Part shown: positions 1 through 7,273 of the stretch, piece after piece
Numbering within the stretch: the stretch's first letter is position 1
Layout: every line of letters begins with the position of its first letter
Source: Chloroflexota bacterium
GTDB lineage: Bacteria > Chloroflexota > Anaerolineae > Promineifilales > Promineifilaceae
Assembly (NCBI GenBank): GCA_963169155.1
Contig: CAUJGI010000467.1
Span: 1 to 30,903 of the forward strand
Direction: 5' to 3'
DNA: 30,903 bases
Translations under genes and position numbers: made by a program
Notes under the pieces: generated by a model
The model's database searches: none
Told to the model about the DNA's origin: nothing
What the model saw: the letters and a program-made list of their open reading frames with translations, nothing else

Positions 1-145
1 GGTGGAGATGGTGATGCCGGGCGACAACGTGAACCTGCGGGTGAAGTTGAGCAAGCCGGTAGCGTTGGAAGAAGGCGGCCGTTTCGCTATTCGTGAAGGT
101 GGCCTCACCGTTGGCTCTGGCGTTATTACCAAGATCCTGGTCTAG
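1..145 (+). CDS. tuf: Elongation factor Tu, C-terminal end (partial)
   Basis: The window opens inside this gene; reading from base 2 gives about 47 residues ending at the TAG at 143-145. The peptide contains VEMVMPGDNVNLRVKLSKP followed by RFAIREGG and TVGSGVITKIL, which is the conserved end of EF-Tu domain 3. EF-Tu is the GTPase that delivers aminoacyl-tRNA to the ribosome. Its position directly ahead of rpsJ on the same strand matches the common str-S10 junction (fusA-tuf-rpsJ). The GTPase domain lies outside the window. Confidence 0.95.
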   Translation, partial: VEMVMPGDNVNLRVKLSKPVALEEGGRFAIREGGLTVGSGVITKILV

Positions 146-154
146 GATTGTCAC

Positions 155-188
155 AGAGGCGTTGTGATTCTTTGAATCCAACGCCTCT
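155..188 (+). promoter_or_regulatory. Stem-loop between tuf and rpsJ
   Basis: A perfect 9-bp stem AGAGGCGTT (155-163) / AACGCCTCT (180-188) encloses a second 5-bp stem GATTC/GAATC with a TTT loop. Only a weak T-rich tract follows, so it is more likely an attenuator, RNA-processing site or leader element than a full terminator. The rpsJ Shine-Dalgarno (gagga, 195-199) lies just downstream. The structure is seen in the sequence; the function is inferred. Confidence 0.6.
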
Positions 189-203
189 ACTTTCGAGGAA
201 AGT

Positions 204-512
204 ATGGCTAAGCAAAGAATTCGAATCCGTTTGAAGGCTTATGATCACCGTGTACTGGACCAGTCTGCCCGTCGTATCGTGGGAACGGCCGAACGTACCG
301 GTGCCCGTGTTGTGGGGCCAGTGCCGTTGCCCACACGTATCGAGCGGTTTACCGTGCGCCGCAGTACATTCATTGACAAAGATTCGCACGAGCATTTTGA
401 GATTCGGACGCACAAGCGGTTGATTGATGTGATCAATCCAGACTCAAAAACGATTGACACCCTGATGCGGCTGAACCTGCCCGCCGGGGTTGACATTGAG
501 ATTTCTATTTAA
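204..512 (+). CDS. rpsJ: Small ribosomal subunit protein uS10
   Basis: The 102-residue product starts MAKQRIRIRLKAYDHRVLDQS and contains VVGPVPLPTRIERFTVRRS and EHFEIRTHKRLIDV, the hallmark S10 segments. The length matches the family (about 102-105). S10 is a 30S head protein and also the NusE partner of NusB in antitermination. The ATG at 204 is preceded by gagga at a suitable distance. It is the first gene of the S10 block, and a strong hairpin separates it from tuf. Confidence 0.98.
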   Translation: MAKQRIRIRLKAYDHRVLDQSARRIVGTAERTGARVVGPVPLPTRIERFTVRRSTFIDKDSHEHFEIRTHKRLIDVINPDSKTIDTLMRLNLPAGVDIEISI

Positions 513-579
513 GTAGTAAATCTCTAAACGAAGGATGATGCAGTCCCTGCCTGGTGGCTGACAGTCCTGGGAGGTTAAT

Positions 580-1239
580 GTGAAAGGATTACTAGGCACT
601 AAAGTGGGTATGGCCCAGGTTTTTGACGCAAGCGGTGAAGTTGCACCGGTCACGATCATTCAAGCCGGACCCTGCTACGTAACACAGGTTAAAACTGAGA
701 AGGCGGATGGCTATACGGCCGTACAAATCGGTTTTAGCGAAATTGCTGAAAAACGGTTGAGCAAAGGCCGACAGGGCCATCTGGGTCTCCTCAAAAAAGG
801 GAAGGGCCGTAAAAAAGCTCAAAATATTCCAGCCTTGCGCTACCTGCGTGAGTTCCGCACCAAAGATGCGGCCGAACACACCGTGGGACAGACTTTAACC
901 GTAGAGCAATTTGAAATTGGCGAACGCGTCGATGTAAGCGGGAAAACCAAAGGTAAAGGTTTTGCCGGTGCGGTCAAACGGTATGGCTTTGGGGGTGGTT
1001 CGAAGACCCATGGTCAGTCTGATCGGTGGCGCGCGCCAGGTTCCATTGGGGGTACTTCTGGTACCGGCCACGTGTTTAAGGGCAAACGTATGCCCGGCCG
1101 CATGGGCAACGATCAGTTTACCGCCCAGAACCTGGAAGTGATTCGTGTTGACGCCGAGCGTAACCTGATTGCCGTCAAAGGGCCGGTGCCCGGGGCAAAA
1201 GGCGCGCTCGTCGTAATTCGAAAAGCAGCAAAAGGCTAG
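580..1239 (+). CDS. rplC: Large ribosomal subunit protein uL3
   Basis: The 219-residue product starts MKGLLGTKVGMAQVFD and contains the conserved loop region GFAGAVKRYGFGGGSKTHGQS and then FKGKRMPGRMGNDQFTAQNLEV. L3 is an early-assembly 50S protein next to the peptidyl-transferase centre. The start codon is GTG at 580, with gggaggt at 569-575 as ribosome binding site. The 67-nt gap after rpsJ is longer than most gaps in the block. Confidence 0.98.
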   Translation: MKGLLGTKVGMAQVFDASGEVAPVTIIQAGPCYVTQVKTEKADGYTAVQIGFSEIAEKRLSKGRQGHLGLLKKGKGRKKAQNIPALRYLREFRTKDAAEHTVGQTLTVEQFEIGERVDVSGKTKGKGFAGAVKRYGFGGGSKTHGQSDRWRAPGSIGGTSGTGHVFKGKRMPGRMGNDQFTAQNLEVIRVDAERNLIAVKGPVPGAKGALVVIRKAAKG

Positions 1240-1252
1240 CGGAGGCGTTGTG

Positions 1253-1918
1253 ATGAAAGTTTCAGTTTTCAACATGGCTGGCAAGGAAGTTAACAGCGTA
1301 GACCTTCCAGCTAGCATTTTTGAAGCAAAAATTAATCGTGATCTGATGCACCAGGCGTTGTTACGGCAGTTGGCCAATGCGCGCCAGGGTACACATAAAG
1401 CCAAAGGGCGTTCAGAAGTTAACCGGACCGGAGCAAAAGCTTACCGCCAAAAAGGTACCGGCAATGCCCGGCATGGTAGCAAAAAGGCGCCTATCTTTGT
1501 GGGTGGTGGTGTGGCCCATGGGCCGCTGCCGCGTAAATATACCAAACAGATGCCCCGAAAGATGCGTCGAGCGGCCCTGCGCTCTGCTTTGAGCGTGAAA
1601 GCCGGTAACGAAGCCATTGTGCTGGTAGATGATCTGACGCTGGATGCGCCGAAAACAAGCGACATGAAGCAGTTTGTGCAGACTCTGGTTGCCAATGGAA
1701 GTGCCCTGGTGCTTTTGCCTGGACGCAATGAGAACGTTGAGAAATCAACCCGTAACCTGGCGGACGTGAAAGCGCTGCAGGCCAGTTACCTGAACATTCG
1801 CGACCTGTTAGGTTATGACAAAATTGTGATACCGTTGGCGGCGCTGGATGTCATTACCAACTTCTTGGGCATCGAAGATGATTTTGAAGACGTTGATGAA
1901 TCTGGGGAGGAGGCATAA
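1253..1918 (+). CDS. rplD: Large ribosomal subunit protein uL4
   Basis: The 221-residue product starts MKVSVFNMAGKEV and contains RQGTHKAKGRSEVNRTGAKAYRQKGTGNARHG, the L4 extended loop lining the exit tunnel (quoted across two adjacent segments). L4 binds 23S rRNA and in Gammaproteobacteria also autoregulates the S10 operon. A GTG at 1250 is in frame, but the ggagg at 1241-1245 is spaced 7 nt from the ATG at 1253 and only 4 nt from the GTG, so the ATG is preferred. The C-terminus is an acidic tail (EDDFEDVDESGEEA), somewhat longer than in E. coli. Confidence 0.97.
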   Translation: MKVSVFNMAGKEVNSVDLPASIFEAKINRDLMHQALLRQLANARQGTHKAKGRSEVNRTGAKAYRQKGTGNARHGSKKAPIFVGGGVAHGPLPRKYTKQMPRKMRRAALRSALSVKAGNEAIVLVDDLTLDAPKTSDMKQFVQTLVANGSALVLLPGRNENVEKSTRNLADVKALQASYLNIRDLLGYDKIVIPLAALDVITNFLGIEDDFEDVDESGEEA

Positions 1919-1920
1919 TC

Positions 1921-2220
1921 ATGCAGCTGCATTGGCGTGAAGTGATTCGTCGCCCGGTGGTGACAGAAAAAAGCAGCTACAACGTGGATTTGAATAATCA
2001 ATACACGTTTGTGGTGAACTCGCGGGCGAATAAGATGCAGATCAAGCAGGCTATTGAATTGGCCTGGCCCGAAGTTTCTGTAGAAAAGATTCGCGTAGCG
2101 AATATGCCAGCCAAGCGGGCGCGTCGTTATCGGCGTGTTACCACGCGTAAGGTCGGTTGGAAAAAAGCGATTGTGACGTTGTCGCCTGGTGACAGTATCG
2201 ACTTGTTTGAGGGCGTTTAG
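1921..2220 (+). CDS. rplW: Large ribosomal subunit protein uL23
   Basis: The 99-residue product contains EVIRRPVVTEKSSYNVDLNNQYTF and KIRVANMPAKRARRYRR, typical of L23. The protein sits at the polypeptide exit site and in bacteria docks trigger factor and SRP. The ATG at 1921 follows the rplD stop by 2 nt. The Shine-Dalgarno (gggagga) lies inside the 3' end of rplD, suggesting translational coupling. Confidence 0.97.
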   Translation: MQLHWREVIRRPVVTEKSSYNVDLNNQYTFVVNSRANKMQIKQAIELAWPEVSVEKIRVANMPAKRARRYRRVTTRKVGWKKAIVTLSPGDSIDLFEGV

Positions 2221-2248
2221 CGTTTAGAAGTATGTGAGCAGGGATGAG

Positions 2249-2291
2249 GGCATTTGTCCGTCGGGGTTTTGTTCCTGAAGGGTAAAATGCC
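2249..2291 (+). promoter_or_regulatory. Possible stem-loop in the rplW-rplB gap
   Basis: The 94-nt gap between rplW and rplB contains a 7-bp inverted repeat, GGCATTT (2249-2255) and AAATGCC (2285-2291), separated by 29 nt. The rplB Shine-Dalgarno (tggagg) follows 16-22 nt later. The long loop makes this a modest candidate for a leader structure. No promoter hexamers of good quality were seen here. Confidence 0.3.
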
Positions 2292-2314
2292 TGTAGCCCG
2301 TCTCTGGAGGAACT

Positions 2315-3157
2315 ATGCCAATTAAAGTTTTTAAGCCCACGTCGCCGGGTCGCCGTGACATGAGTGGGCAAACCTTTGAAGAAGTGACTCGGGTTACCCC
2401 GGAGCGCAGCTTAACCAAAGGTATGCGAAAGCAAGGCGGCCGTAACTTTCGAGGGAAGATCACCATCCGTCATCGCGGTGGTGGTCACAAGCGTCGTTTT
2501 CGTGAGATTGATTTCAAGCGGCGCGACAAGTTTGGAATTCCAGCTCGTGTAAGTTCAATTGAATATGATCCTAACCGTTCAGCGCGAATTGCGCTGCTGG
2601 TGTATGCAGACGGCGAGAAGCGGTACATCATTGCGCCGCTGGGTTTGCGCGTTGGCGATTCGATTATGAGCGGTCCGGGTTCGGAGATCCGTCCGGGTAA
2701 TGCGTTACCCCTGCAGGATATTCCGTTGGGTACGCAGGTGCATAACATTGAGCTTCAGGTTGGCCGTGGGGCGCAGATGGTTCGTTCTGCGGGCACCTCG
2801 GCTCAGTTGCTGGCAAAGGATCATCCTCGCTTCGTGACGCTGCGCTTACCTTCGGGTGAAGAGCGGTATGTGCCTCAAGAATGCCTGGCGACGATTGGCC
2901 AGGTTGGTAATGTAGAGCATGGGAACGTGAAGCTAGGCAAGGCGGGACGCAAACGTCACCTCGGTATTCGTCCGGGCGTGCGCGGTTCGGCAATGAACCC
3001 CAATGATCATCCGCATGGTGGTGGTGAAGGCCGTTCGCCGATTGGTATGGCTGCGCCGAAAACGCCGTGGGGTCAACCGGCACAAGGCCGGCGGACTCGT
3101 CGTAATAAGGCTACGGATAAGTTTATATTCCGTCGTCGCAGCAAGAAGCGTCGGTAG
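2315..3157 (+). CDS. rplB: Large ribosomal subunit protein uL2
   Basis: The 280-residue product contains RNFRGKITIRHRGGGHKRRFREIDF near the N-terminus (two adjacent segments) and the signature NPNDHPHGGGEGRSPIGM near the C-terminus, including the His next to the peptidyl-transferase centre. The length is close to the family (273-280). L2 is needed for subunit joining and peptidyl-transfer activity. The ATG at 2315 has tggagg upstream. The C-terminal tail is strongly basic (FIFRRRSKKRR). Confidence 0.98.
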   Translation: MPIKVFKPTSPGRRDMSGQTFEEVTRVTPERSLTKGMRKQGGRNFRGKITIRHRGGGHKRRFREIDFKRRDKFGIPARVSSIEYDPNRSARIALLVYADGEKRYIIAPLGLRVGDSIMSGPGSEIRPGNALPLQDIPLGTQVHNIELQVGRGAQMVRSAGTSAQLLAKDHPRFVTLRLPSGEERYVPQECLATIGQVGNVEHGNVKLGKAGRKRHLGIRPGVRGSAMNPNDHPHGGGEGRSPIGMAAPKTPWGQPAQGRRTRRNKATDKFIFRRRSKKRR

Positions 3158-3172
3158 GAGGTAGATTAGGAA

Positions 3173-3454
3173 ATGTCTCGTTCGTTAAAGAAAGGTCCTT
3201 ACATTAATCCGAAACTGTTGAAGAAGGTTGAAGTGCTGAACGCGGCGAAAAAGCGTGAGGTAATTCGTACCTGGTCACGTTCTAGCACTGTGTTCCCGCA
3301 GATGGTAGGACATACGGTTGCTGTCTATGACGGCCGTCGCCATATTCCGATTTATATTACGGAGAATATGGTGGGGCATAAGCTGGGTGAATTTGCGCCC
3401 ACACGGACGTTCCGTGGTCATGTCAGCAAAGCTGAGAAGAAGGGGCGTCGTTAA
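3173..3454 (+). CDS. rpsS: Small ribosomal subunit protein uS19
   Basis: The 93-residue product starts MSRSLKKGPYINPKLLKKVE and contains TVAVYDGRRHIPIYITENMVGHKLGEFAPTRTF (two segments), which is diagnostic for S19. It is a 30S head protein that contacts S13. The gap from rplB is 15 nt and contains taggagg. One ACGGCCGT copy at 3330 is read here as Asp-Gly-Arg at a conserved position. Confidence 0.98.
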   Translation: MSRSLKKGPYINPKLLKKVEVLNAAKKREVIRTWSRSSTVFPQMVGHTVAVYDGRRHIPIYITENMVGHKLGEFAPTRTFRGHVSKAEKKGRR

Positions 3455-3456
3455 TC

Positions 3457-3834
3457 ATGGCTGAAGCATTTGAGATTAAGGCGAAATTACGTTACCTACA
3501 GATCACGCCACAAAAGGTGCGGCTGGTGGTGGATACAGTACGGGGCAAAAATGCGCGGGAAGCTTTGGATACGCTGCGTTTTATGCCCCAGCGGGCAGCT
3601 GGACCAGTCTATAAATTGATTGCGTCGGCTGTGGCCAATGCCGAGCAGAACTTTGGTCTGGAAGCTGATGAGCTTTACGTGAGCCAGATTTTTGCCGACG
3701 ATGGCCCTCGCCATCGCAAGGCACCTTATGGTGGTCGTTTTGCTGGACGCGGCCGTTTTCGGCCCATTATTAAGCGGTCATCCCATGTAACAGTCGTGTT
3801 GGCTGAACGGGATGTAGTTGAGTACGGCGATTAA
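3457..3834 (+). CDS. rplV: Large ribosomal subunit protein uL22
   Basis: The 125-residue product contains AKLRYLQITPQKVRLVVDTVRG and an extended hairpin region GPRHRKAPYGGRFAGRGRF before a terminal strand HVTVVLAERD. L22 lines the nascent-chain tunnel with L4, and its beta-hairpin is where some macrolide-resistance mutations fall. It is about 12-15 residues longer than the E. coli protein, mainly through the hairpin and tail. The ATG at 3457 starts 2 nt after the rpsS stop, indicating coupling. Confidence 0.97.
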   Translation: MAEAFEIKAKLRYLQITPQKVRLVVDTVRGKNAREALDTLRFMPQRAAGPVYKLIASAVANAEQNFGLEADELYVSQIFADDGPRHRKAPYGGRFAGRGRFRPIIKRSSHVTVVLAERDVVEYGD

Positions 3835-3845
3835 GTGAAACCGGT

Positions 3846-3877
3846 CATTAGCACAAGCGCCGGAGGGCGCGCTAGTG
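3846..3877 (+). promoter_or_regulatory. Stem-loop upstream of rpsC
   Basis: The 62-nt gap between rplV and rpsC contains an outer stem CATTAGC (3846-3852) / GCTAGTG (3871-3877, one G-U pair). This encloses an inner stem GCGCC/GGCGC with a GGAG tetraloop and an ACAA bulge. The true rpsC Shine-Dalgarno (tggagga, 3884-3890) lies 7 nt after the stem. The position suggests an influence on rpsC translation or mRNA processing; this is inference. Confidence 0.5.
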
Positions 3878-3896
3878 ATGGAATGGAGGATTAGTC

Positions 3897-4568
3897 TTGG
3901 GACGCAAAGTACATCCTGTTGGATTCCGTTTAAAAACAATTCGTGATTGGAACACGCGTTGGTTTGCTGAAGGGAAGCAGTACGAAGAACGCTTGCATGA
4001 GGATTTTGCCATCCGCAAACTCATCATGAAGGAAATGCCTTCGGCTGGTATTTCTTTGCTGGAGATCGAGCGCTTTCCCAATCAGGTTCAGGTAACCATT
4101 CATACGGCTCGTCCGGGTATTGTGATTGGCCGTAAGGGCGGTTCTGTTAAGGAACTGCGCGGTAAGCTGCGTGATTTGACTGACAAGGCGGTGAAGGTTG
4201 AGGTTGAAGAAATTTCTCAGCCAGACACCGATGCGCAGCTGATTGCTGAGAATATTGCGGGGCAACTGCAGCGCCGCATTTCGCACAGCCGGGCGATGAA
4301 GCGTGCCATTCAGCAGGCGATGCGCCAGGGTGCGGAAGGTGTTCGCATCGAGGTAAGCGGCCGTTTGGGTGGTTCTGAAATGGCCCGTAAAGAAAAGCTT
4401 TGGGACGGCCGTGTGCCGCGCAACACAATTCGGGCTGACCTGCAATATGGTTTTACCGAGGCCCTGACAACCTTTGGCCAGATTGGCGTGAAGGTGTGGG
4501 TCTACAAAGGTGAAATCCTGCCGCAGAAGACCGAATTTGAAGCCACGGACGTCTATATTAGTGAGTAA
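3897..4568 (+). CDS. rpsC: Small ribosomal subunit protein uS3
   Basis: The 223-residue product starts MGRKVHPVGFRL and contains a type II KH domain with the GRKG loop at residues 78-81 (ARPGIVIGRKGG). It ends in the S3 C-terminal domain (GVRIEVSGRLGGSEMARKE). S3 lies at the mRNA entry site of the 30S subunit. The start is TTG at 3897: it gives the canonical N-terminus and is preceded by tggagga with 6-nt spacing. A structured leader lies immediately upstream. Confidence 0.97.
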   Translation: MGRKVHPVGFRLKTIRDWNTRWFAEGKQYEERLHEDFAIRKLIMKEMPSAGISLLEIERFPNQVQVTIHTARPGIVIGRKGGSVKELRGKLRDLTDKAVKVEVEEISQPDTDAQLIAENIAGQLQRRISHSRAMKRAIQQAMRQGAEGVRIEVSGRLGGSEMARKEKLWDGRVPRNTIRADLQYGFTEALTTFGQIGVKVWVYKGEILPQKTEFEATDVYISE

Positions 4569-4623
4569 CCATAAATTCTGGAGAGCCAGCGCGCTTTCCT
4601 GAGTTTTTGACGGAGTTTGAGCT

Positions 4624-5040
4624 ATGTTAATGCCAAAACGAGCAAAATACCGTAAGCAATTCCGTGGACGTATGCGTGGCATGGCGAAGGGCGGTTCCGA
4701 TTTGCAGAATGGTGAGTATGGTATCCAGGCTTTGGAGCCGGGATGGATTACCAGTCGGCAGATTGAAGCGATTCGTCGTGTGGTTGTACGCCACAACAAG
4801 CGGCGCGGTAAATATTGGATTCGCATATTCCCAGACAAGCCCGTAACGGCTAAACCGGCCGAAACCCGTATGGGTAAGGGCAAAGGGTCTGTGGACCATT
4901 ACGTGGCTGTGGTTAAACCAGGCCGCATTCTGTTTGAGATTGCTGGCGTGCCGGATGATGTGGCACGTGAGGCGCTGCGTTTGGCCAGCTACAAGCTGCC
5001 TATTAAGACGCAGATCATATCTCGGGAGGATTCGCTGTAA
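4624..5040 (+). CDS. rplP: Large ribosomal subunit protein uL16
   Basis: The 138-residue product starts MLMPKRAKYRKQFRGRMRG and contains RGKYWIRIFPDKPVTAKPAE and RMGKGKGSVDHYVAVVKPGR, standard for L16. It binds near the A-site tRNA elbow. The ATG at 4624 is 8 nt after cggag. A second ATG at 4630 would drop the conserved first two residues. The stop TAA overlaps the ATG of rpmC by one base (taATG), so the two are probably translationally coupled. Confidence 0.97.
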   Translation: MLMPKRAKYRKQFRGRMRGMAKGGSDLQNGEYGIQALEPGWITSRQIEAIRRVVVRHNKRRGKYWIRIFPDKPVTAKPAETRMGKGKGSVDHYVAVVKPGRILFEIAGVPDDVAREALRLASYKLPIKTQIISREDSL

Positions 5041-5468
5041 TGGCAAATATTGTTGAATTACGTGGAATGAGTGACGCCAAGCTGGAAGAAATGTTGGAAA
5101 ACCGCCGCGAGGAGATGTTTAACCTGCGGTTCCAGGTAGCTTCATCCCGGCTGGAAGATTATACGCGGCTGAAGGCTGTACGACGTGAGATTGGACAGCT
5201 AGAGACCGTTTTGAACATGCGGCAACTGGCCATAGAAACGGCCGTTGCCAGCCCTGCCCTTGCCCAAGCCCTCGCGGGCAAAGAATGGGAAGCTTCGGCG
5301 CGTTTCAGCTACGAAGAAAGTGGTTGGCAGGTTACGTTTAAGGAAAAAGGTGGCAAAGAGCTGGGCACCGCTCTTGTGAATCTTAACAAGAAACGGCCGC
5401 ACGGTCGCCGCCAGGCCAAGAAGCAAAGCCAATCCCAGCGCGTTGTGTCCGCTGAGGTTGCAGGGTAG
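5040..5468 (+). CDS. rpmC: Large ribosomal subunit protein uL29 with long C-terminal extension
   Basis: The product has 142 residues, whereas L29 is usually 60-75. Residues 1-66 are a recognisable L29 helical hairpin (ELRGMSDAKLEEMLENRREE, FNLRFQ, LKAVRREIGQLETVLNMR). Residues 67-142 are extra: an Ala-rich linker, a segment likely to form beta strands (ARFSYEESGWQVTFKEKGG) and a basic tail (KKRPHGRRQAKKQSQSQR). The extension is in the same frame, codon use looks like the neighbours, and rpsQ follows after 7 nt, so it is not an assembly read-through into another gene. L29 lies at the tunnel exit, so the extension could be surface-exposed there (inference). Confidence 0.93.
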   Translation: MANIVELRGMSDAKLEEMLENRREEMFNLRFQVASSRLEDYTRLKAVRREIGQLETVLNMRQLAIETAVASPALAQALAGKEWEASARFSYEESGWQVTFKEKGGKELGTALVNLNKKRPHGRRQAKKQSQSQRVVSAEVAG

Positions 5469-5475
5469 GTAAACC

Positions 5476-5727
5476 ATGAGAGAGCAGCGTAAACGATTAA
5501 AAGGCGTTGTGACCAGTGACAAAATGGACAAAACCGTTATTGTCGCTGTCACTACAACCAAACGCCACCCAATTTATGGCAAAGTTATGCGCCTGGTCAC
5601 CAAGTACAAAGCGCATGATGAATCAAATGAATGCCACCTCGGTGATCAGGTCGAAATTATCGAATCAAAGCCAATCAGCCGCCATAAGCGGTGGGCTGTT
5701 GTCTCCATTCTGGAGCGAGCAAAATAA
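5476..5727 (+). CDS. rpsQ: Small ribosomal subunit protein uS17
   Basis: The 83-residue product starts MREQRKRLKGVVTSDKMDKT and contains RHPIYGKVMRLVTKYKAHDE and GDQVEIIESKPISRHKRW, the conserved S17 OB-fold segments. It is a primary 16S rRNA-binding protein. Its ATG follows the rpmC stop by 7 nt, and its Shine-Dalgarno (agggtagg) overlaps the end of rpmC. Confidence 0.97.
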   Translation: MREQRKRLKGVVTSDKMDKTVIVAVTTTKRHPIYGKVMRLVTKYKAHDESNECHLGDQVEIIESKPISRHKRWAVVSILERAK

Positions 5728-5739
5728 GAGGACCGCATC

Positions 5740-6111
5740 ATGATTCAAAAAGAAAGCCGTTTGAATGTCGCCGATAATTCTGGTGCTCGTGAACTGCTGG
5801 TCATCCAGGTGATGGGTGGGTCTATCCGCCGCTATGGCAGTGTTGGTGATATGGTTACTGCATCAGTAAAAAAAGCCGTACCCAACTCTTCCGTCAAGAA
5901 GGGGTCCGTAGTTAAAGCTGTAATCGTGCGTACCAAGAAAGAGTACAAACGTGAAGATGGCAGCTACATTCGCTTTGATGACAATGCGGCCGTTATTATC
6001 GACCCTGCTAGCAAGAATCCCATTGGGACGCGCATTTTTGGCCCCGTGGCTCGTGAACTGCGCCCTGCTGGGTACAGCCGCATCATGTCGCTGGCGCCAG
6101 AGGTGTTATAG
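5740..6111 (+). CDS. rplN: Large ribosomal subunit protein uL14
   Basis: The 123-residue product starts MIQKESRLNVADNSGARELL and ends IGTRIFGPVARELRPAGYSR plus IMSLAPEVL, which is canonical for L14. It lies on the 50S interface face and contacts 16S helix 14 and, during dormancy, RsfS. It is the first gene of the spc block and follows rpsQ by only 12 nt, with agagg as ribosome binding site, so no separate promoter is evident. Confidence 0.98.
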   Translation: MIQKESRLNVADNSGARELLVIQVMGGSIRRYGSVGDMVTASVKKAVPNSSVKKGSVVKAVIVRTKKEYKREDGSYIRFDDNAAVIIDPASKNPIGTRIFGPVARELRPAGYSRIMSLAPEVL

Positions 6112-6121
6112 AGAGGAAGCC

Positions 6122-6445
6122 ATGAAAATTAAAGTTGGAGATGAAGTACAGGTAATTTCCGGCAATGACAAAGGCGCTCGCGGTACCGTACAGCGTGTTT
6201 TGCTCAAGGAAAACCGCATTGTGGTCTCTGGCGTCAATTTGGTGAAAAAGCATCAGCGCCCCCGGCCAACCGGCGGCCGCAGCCAGGCACAGGGTGGCAT
6301 CATTGAGTTTGAAGCCCCCATCAGTGTCTCAAATGTAATGCTGATCTGCCCGGAAACTGGCGAACCCACCCGAATTGGCATTCGCCGTGATGAAAATGGG
6401 AACCGCGTTCGTTTTTCGAAGAAAAGCGGCAACCAGATTAGTTGA
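6122..6445 (+). CDS. rplX: Large ribosomal subunit protein uL24
   Basis: The 107-residue product starts MKIKVGDEVQVISGNDKGAR, a KOW motif, and continues VVSGVNLVKKHQRPRPTGGR. L24 is an assembly-initiator protein of the 50S subunit. The frame stays open upstream into rplN, but the ATG at 6122 is chosen because it gives the standard N-terminus and has gagagg at 6112-6117. The gap from rplN is 10 nt. Confidence 0.97.
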   Translation: MKIKVGDEVQVISGNDKGARGTVQRVLLKENRIVVSGVNLVKKHQRPRPTGGRSQAQGGIIEFEAPISVSNVMLICPETGEPTRIGIRRDENGNRVRFSKKSGNQIS

Positions 6446-6465
6446 GTTATTTTATATACCATCGG

Positions 6466-6516
6466 TGAGCCAGGTAGCCCTAAATACGTGCAATGCGTAT
6501 GCGTACCTGCCACTCA
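6466..6516 (+). promoter_or_regulatory. Nested stem-loop in the rplX-rplE gap
   Basis: The 86-nt gap before rplE contains three nested complementary pairs: TGAG (6466-6469)/CTCA (6513-6516), AGGTA (6472-6476)/TACCT (6504-6508) and ATACG (6484-6488)/CGTAT (6496-6500). The rplE Shine-Dalgarno (ggaggt, 6521-6526) begins 5 nt after the outer stem. It is a plausible leader or mRNA-stability element for L5; no protein ligand can be named from sequence. Confidence 0.4.
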
Positions 6517-6531
6517 ACTCGGAGGTAAACT

Positions 6532-7077
6532 GTGTTTACACCACTTAAAGAGCAGTACAAAAGCGAAGTGGTGCCGGCATTGATGAAAGAATTGAACTTT
6601 CATAGTGTGATGCAGGTACCGCGAATTACCAAGATTGTGATTAACGTTGGTTTGGGGGAGGCTTTGGACAATGCCAAAGCCATCGAGTTTGCGGTAAATG
6701 ATATTACCGCCATCACGGGCCAAAAACCGGTGTTGACCAAGGCGAAAAATTCAATTGCAGGCTTCAAGCTGCGCGAAGGTCGCGTGATTGGGCTAAAAGT
6801 TACCCTACGCGGCGAGCGGATGTGGTCTTTTCTGACCCGTCTCATTCATGTGGCGCTGCCCCGTACCCGTGACTTCCAGGGTATTTCCCCGGATTCGTTT
6901 GACGGCCGTGGCAACTACACTTTAGGCCTGCGCGAACAGTTGATTTTTCCGGAAATTGAATACGATCGGATTGACAAAATCCGTGGTATGGAAGTTAGCA
7001 TTGTAACCACTGCCCAGAAAGATGAAGAAGGGCGGCGTTTATTATCTATGTTGGGTATGCCCTTCTGGGAGAATTAG
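6532..7077 (+). CDS. rplE: Large ribosomal subunit protein uL5
   Basis: The 181-residue product contains PRITKIVINVGLGEA, PVLTKAKNSIAGFKLREG, IGLKVTLRGERMW and a C-terminal MEVSIVTTAQKDEEGRRLLS, all typical of L5. L5 binds 5S rRNA and forms an intersubunit bridge with S13. The start is GTG at 6532, with ggaggt 5-10 nt upstream. A start-proximal stem-loop precedes it. Confidence 0.97.
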   Translation: MFTPLKEQYKSEVVPALMKELNFHSVMQVPRITKIVINVGLGEALDNAKAIEFAVNDITAITGQKPVLTKAKNSIAGFKLREGRVIGLKVTLRGERMWSFLTRLIHVALPRTRDFQGISPDSFDGRGNYTLGLREQLIFPEIEYDRIDKIRGMEVSIVTTAQKDEEGRRLLSMLGMPFWEN

Positions 7078-7078
7078 T

Positions 7079-7261
7079 ATGGCAAAGAAATCAATGATTG
7101 CCCGGGAATCGAACCGTAAATATAAAGTTCGGGTTCGTAATCGTTGTAAATTGTGTGGACGTCCGCGCGGTTACATTCGCCGCTTTGGGTTATGCCGCAT
7201 TTGTTTCCGTGAGCAGGCGTTGCAAGGCAACATCCCTGGCGTGGTCAAGTCTAGCTGGTAA
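7079..7261 (+). CDS. rpsN: Small ribosomal subunit protein uS14, zinc-binding type (type Z)
   Basis: The 60-residue product starts MAKKSMIARESNRKYKVRVR and has the zinc ribbon C-x2-C (CKLC) followed by C-x2-C (CRIC) within GRPRGYIRRFGLCRICFRE. This is the short zinc-containing S14 (also named rpsZ) rather than the 100-residue zinc-free paralogue. It is a late-assembling 30S head protein. The frame is open upstream inside rplE, but the ATG at 7079, with gggag in the end of rplE, gives the canonical start. rplE ends 1 nt upstream. Confidence 0.97.
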   Translation: MAKKSMIARESNRKYKVRVRNRCKLCGRPRGYIRRFGLCRICFREQALQGNIPGVVKSSW

Positions 7262-7273
7262 AGGTGGTGCATC

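Noticed and set aside
3930..4883. A 317-codon minus-strand open frame across rpsC and rplP
   Set aside because: It spans two canonical ribosomal protein genes on the other strand and shows no domain.
5951..6121. Extended L24 frame overlapping rplN
   Set aside because: The extra 57 residues are translated from rplN in another frame; the ATG at 6122 has a ribosome binding site and gives the standard KOW-motif start.
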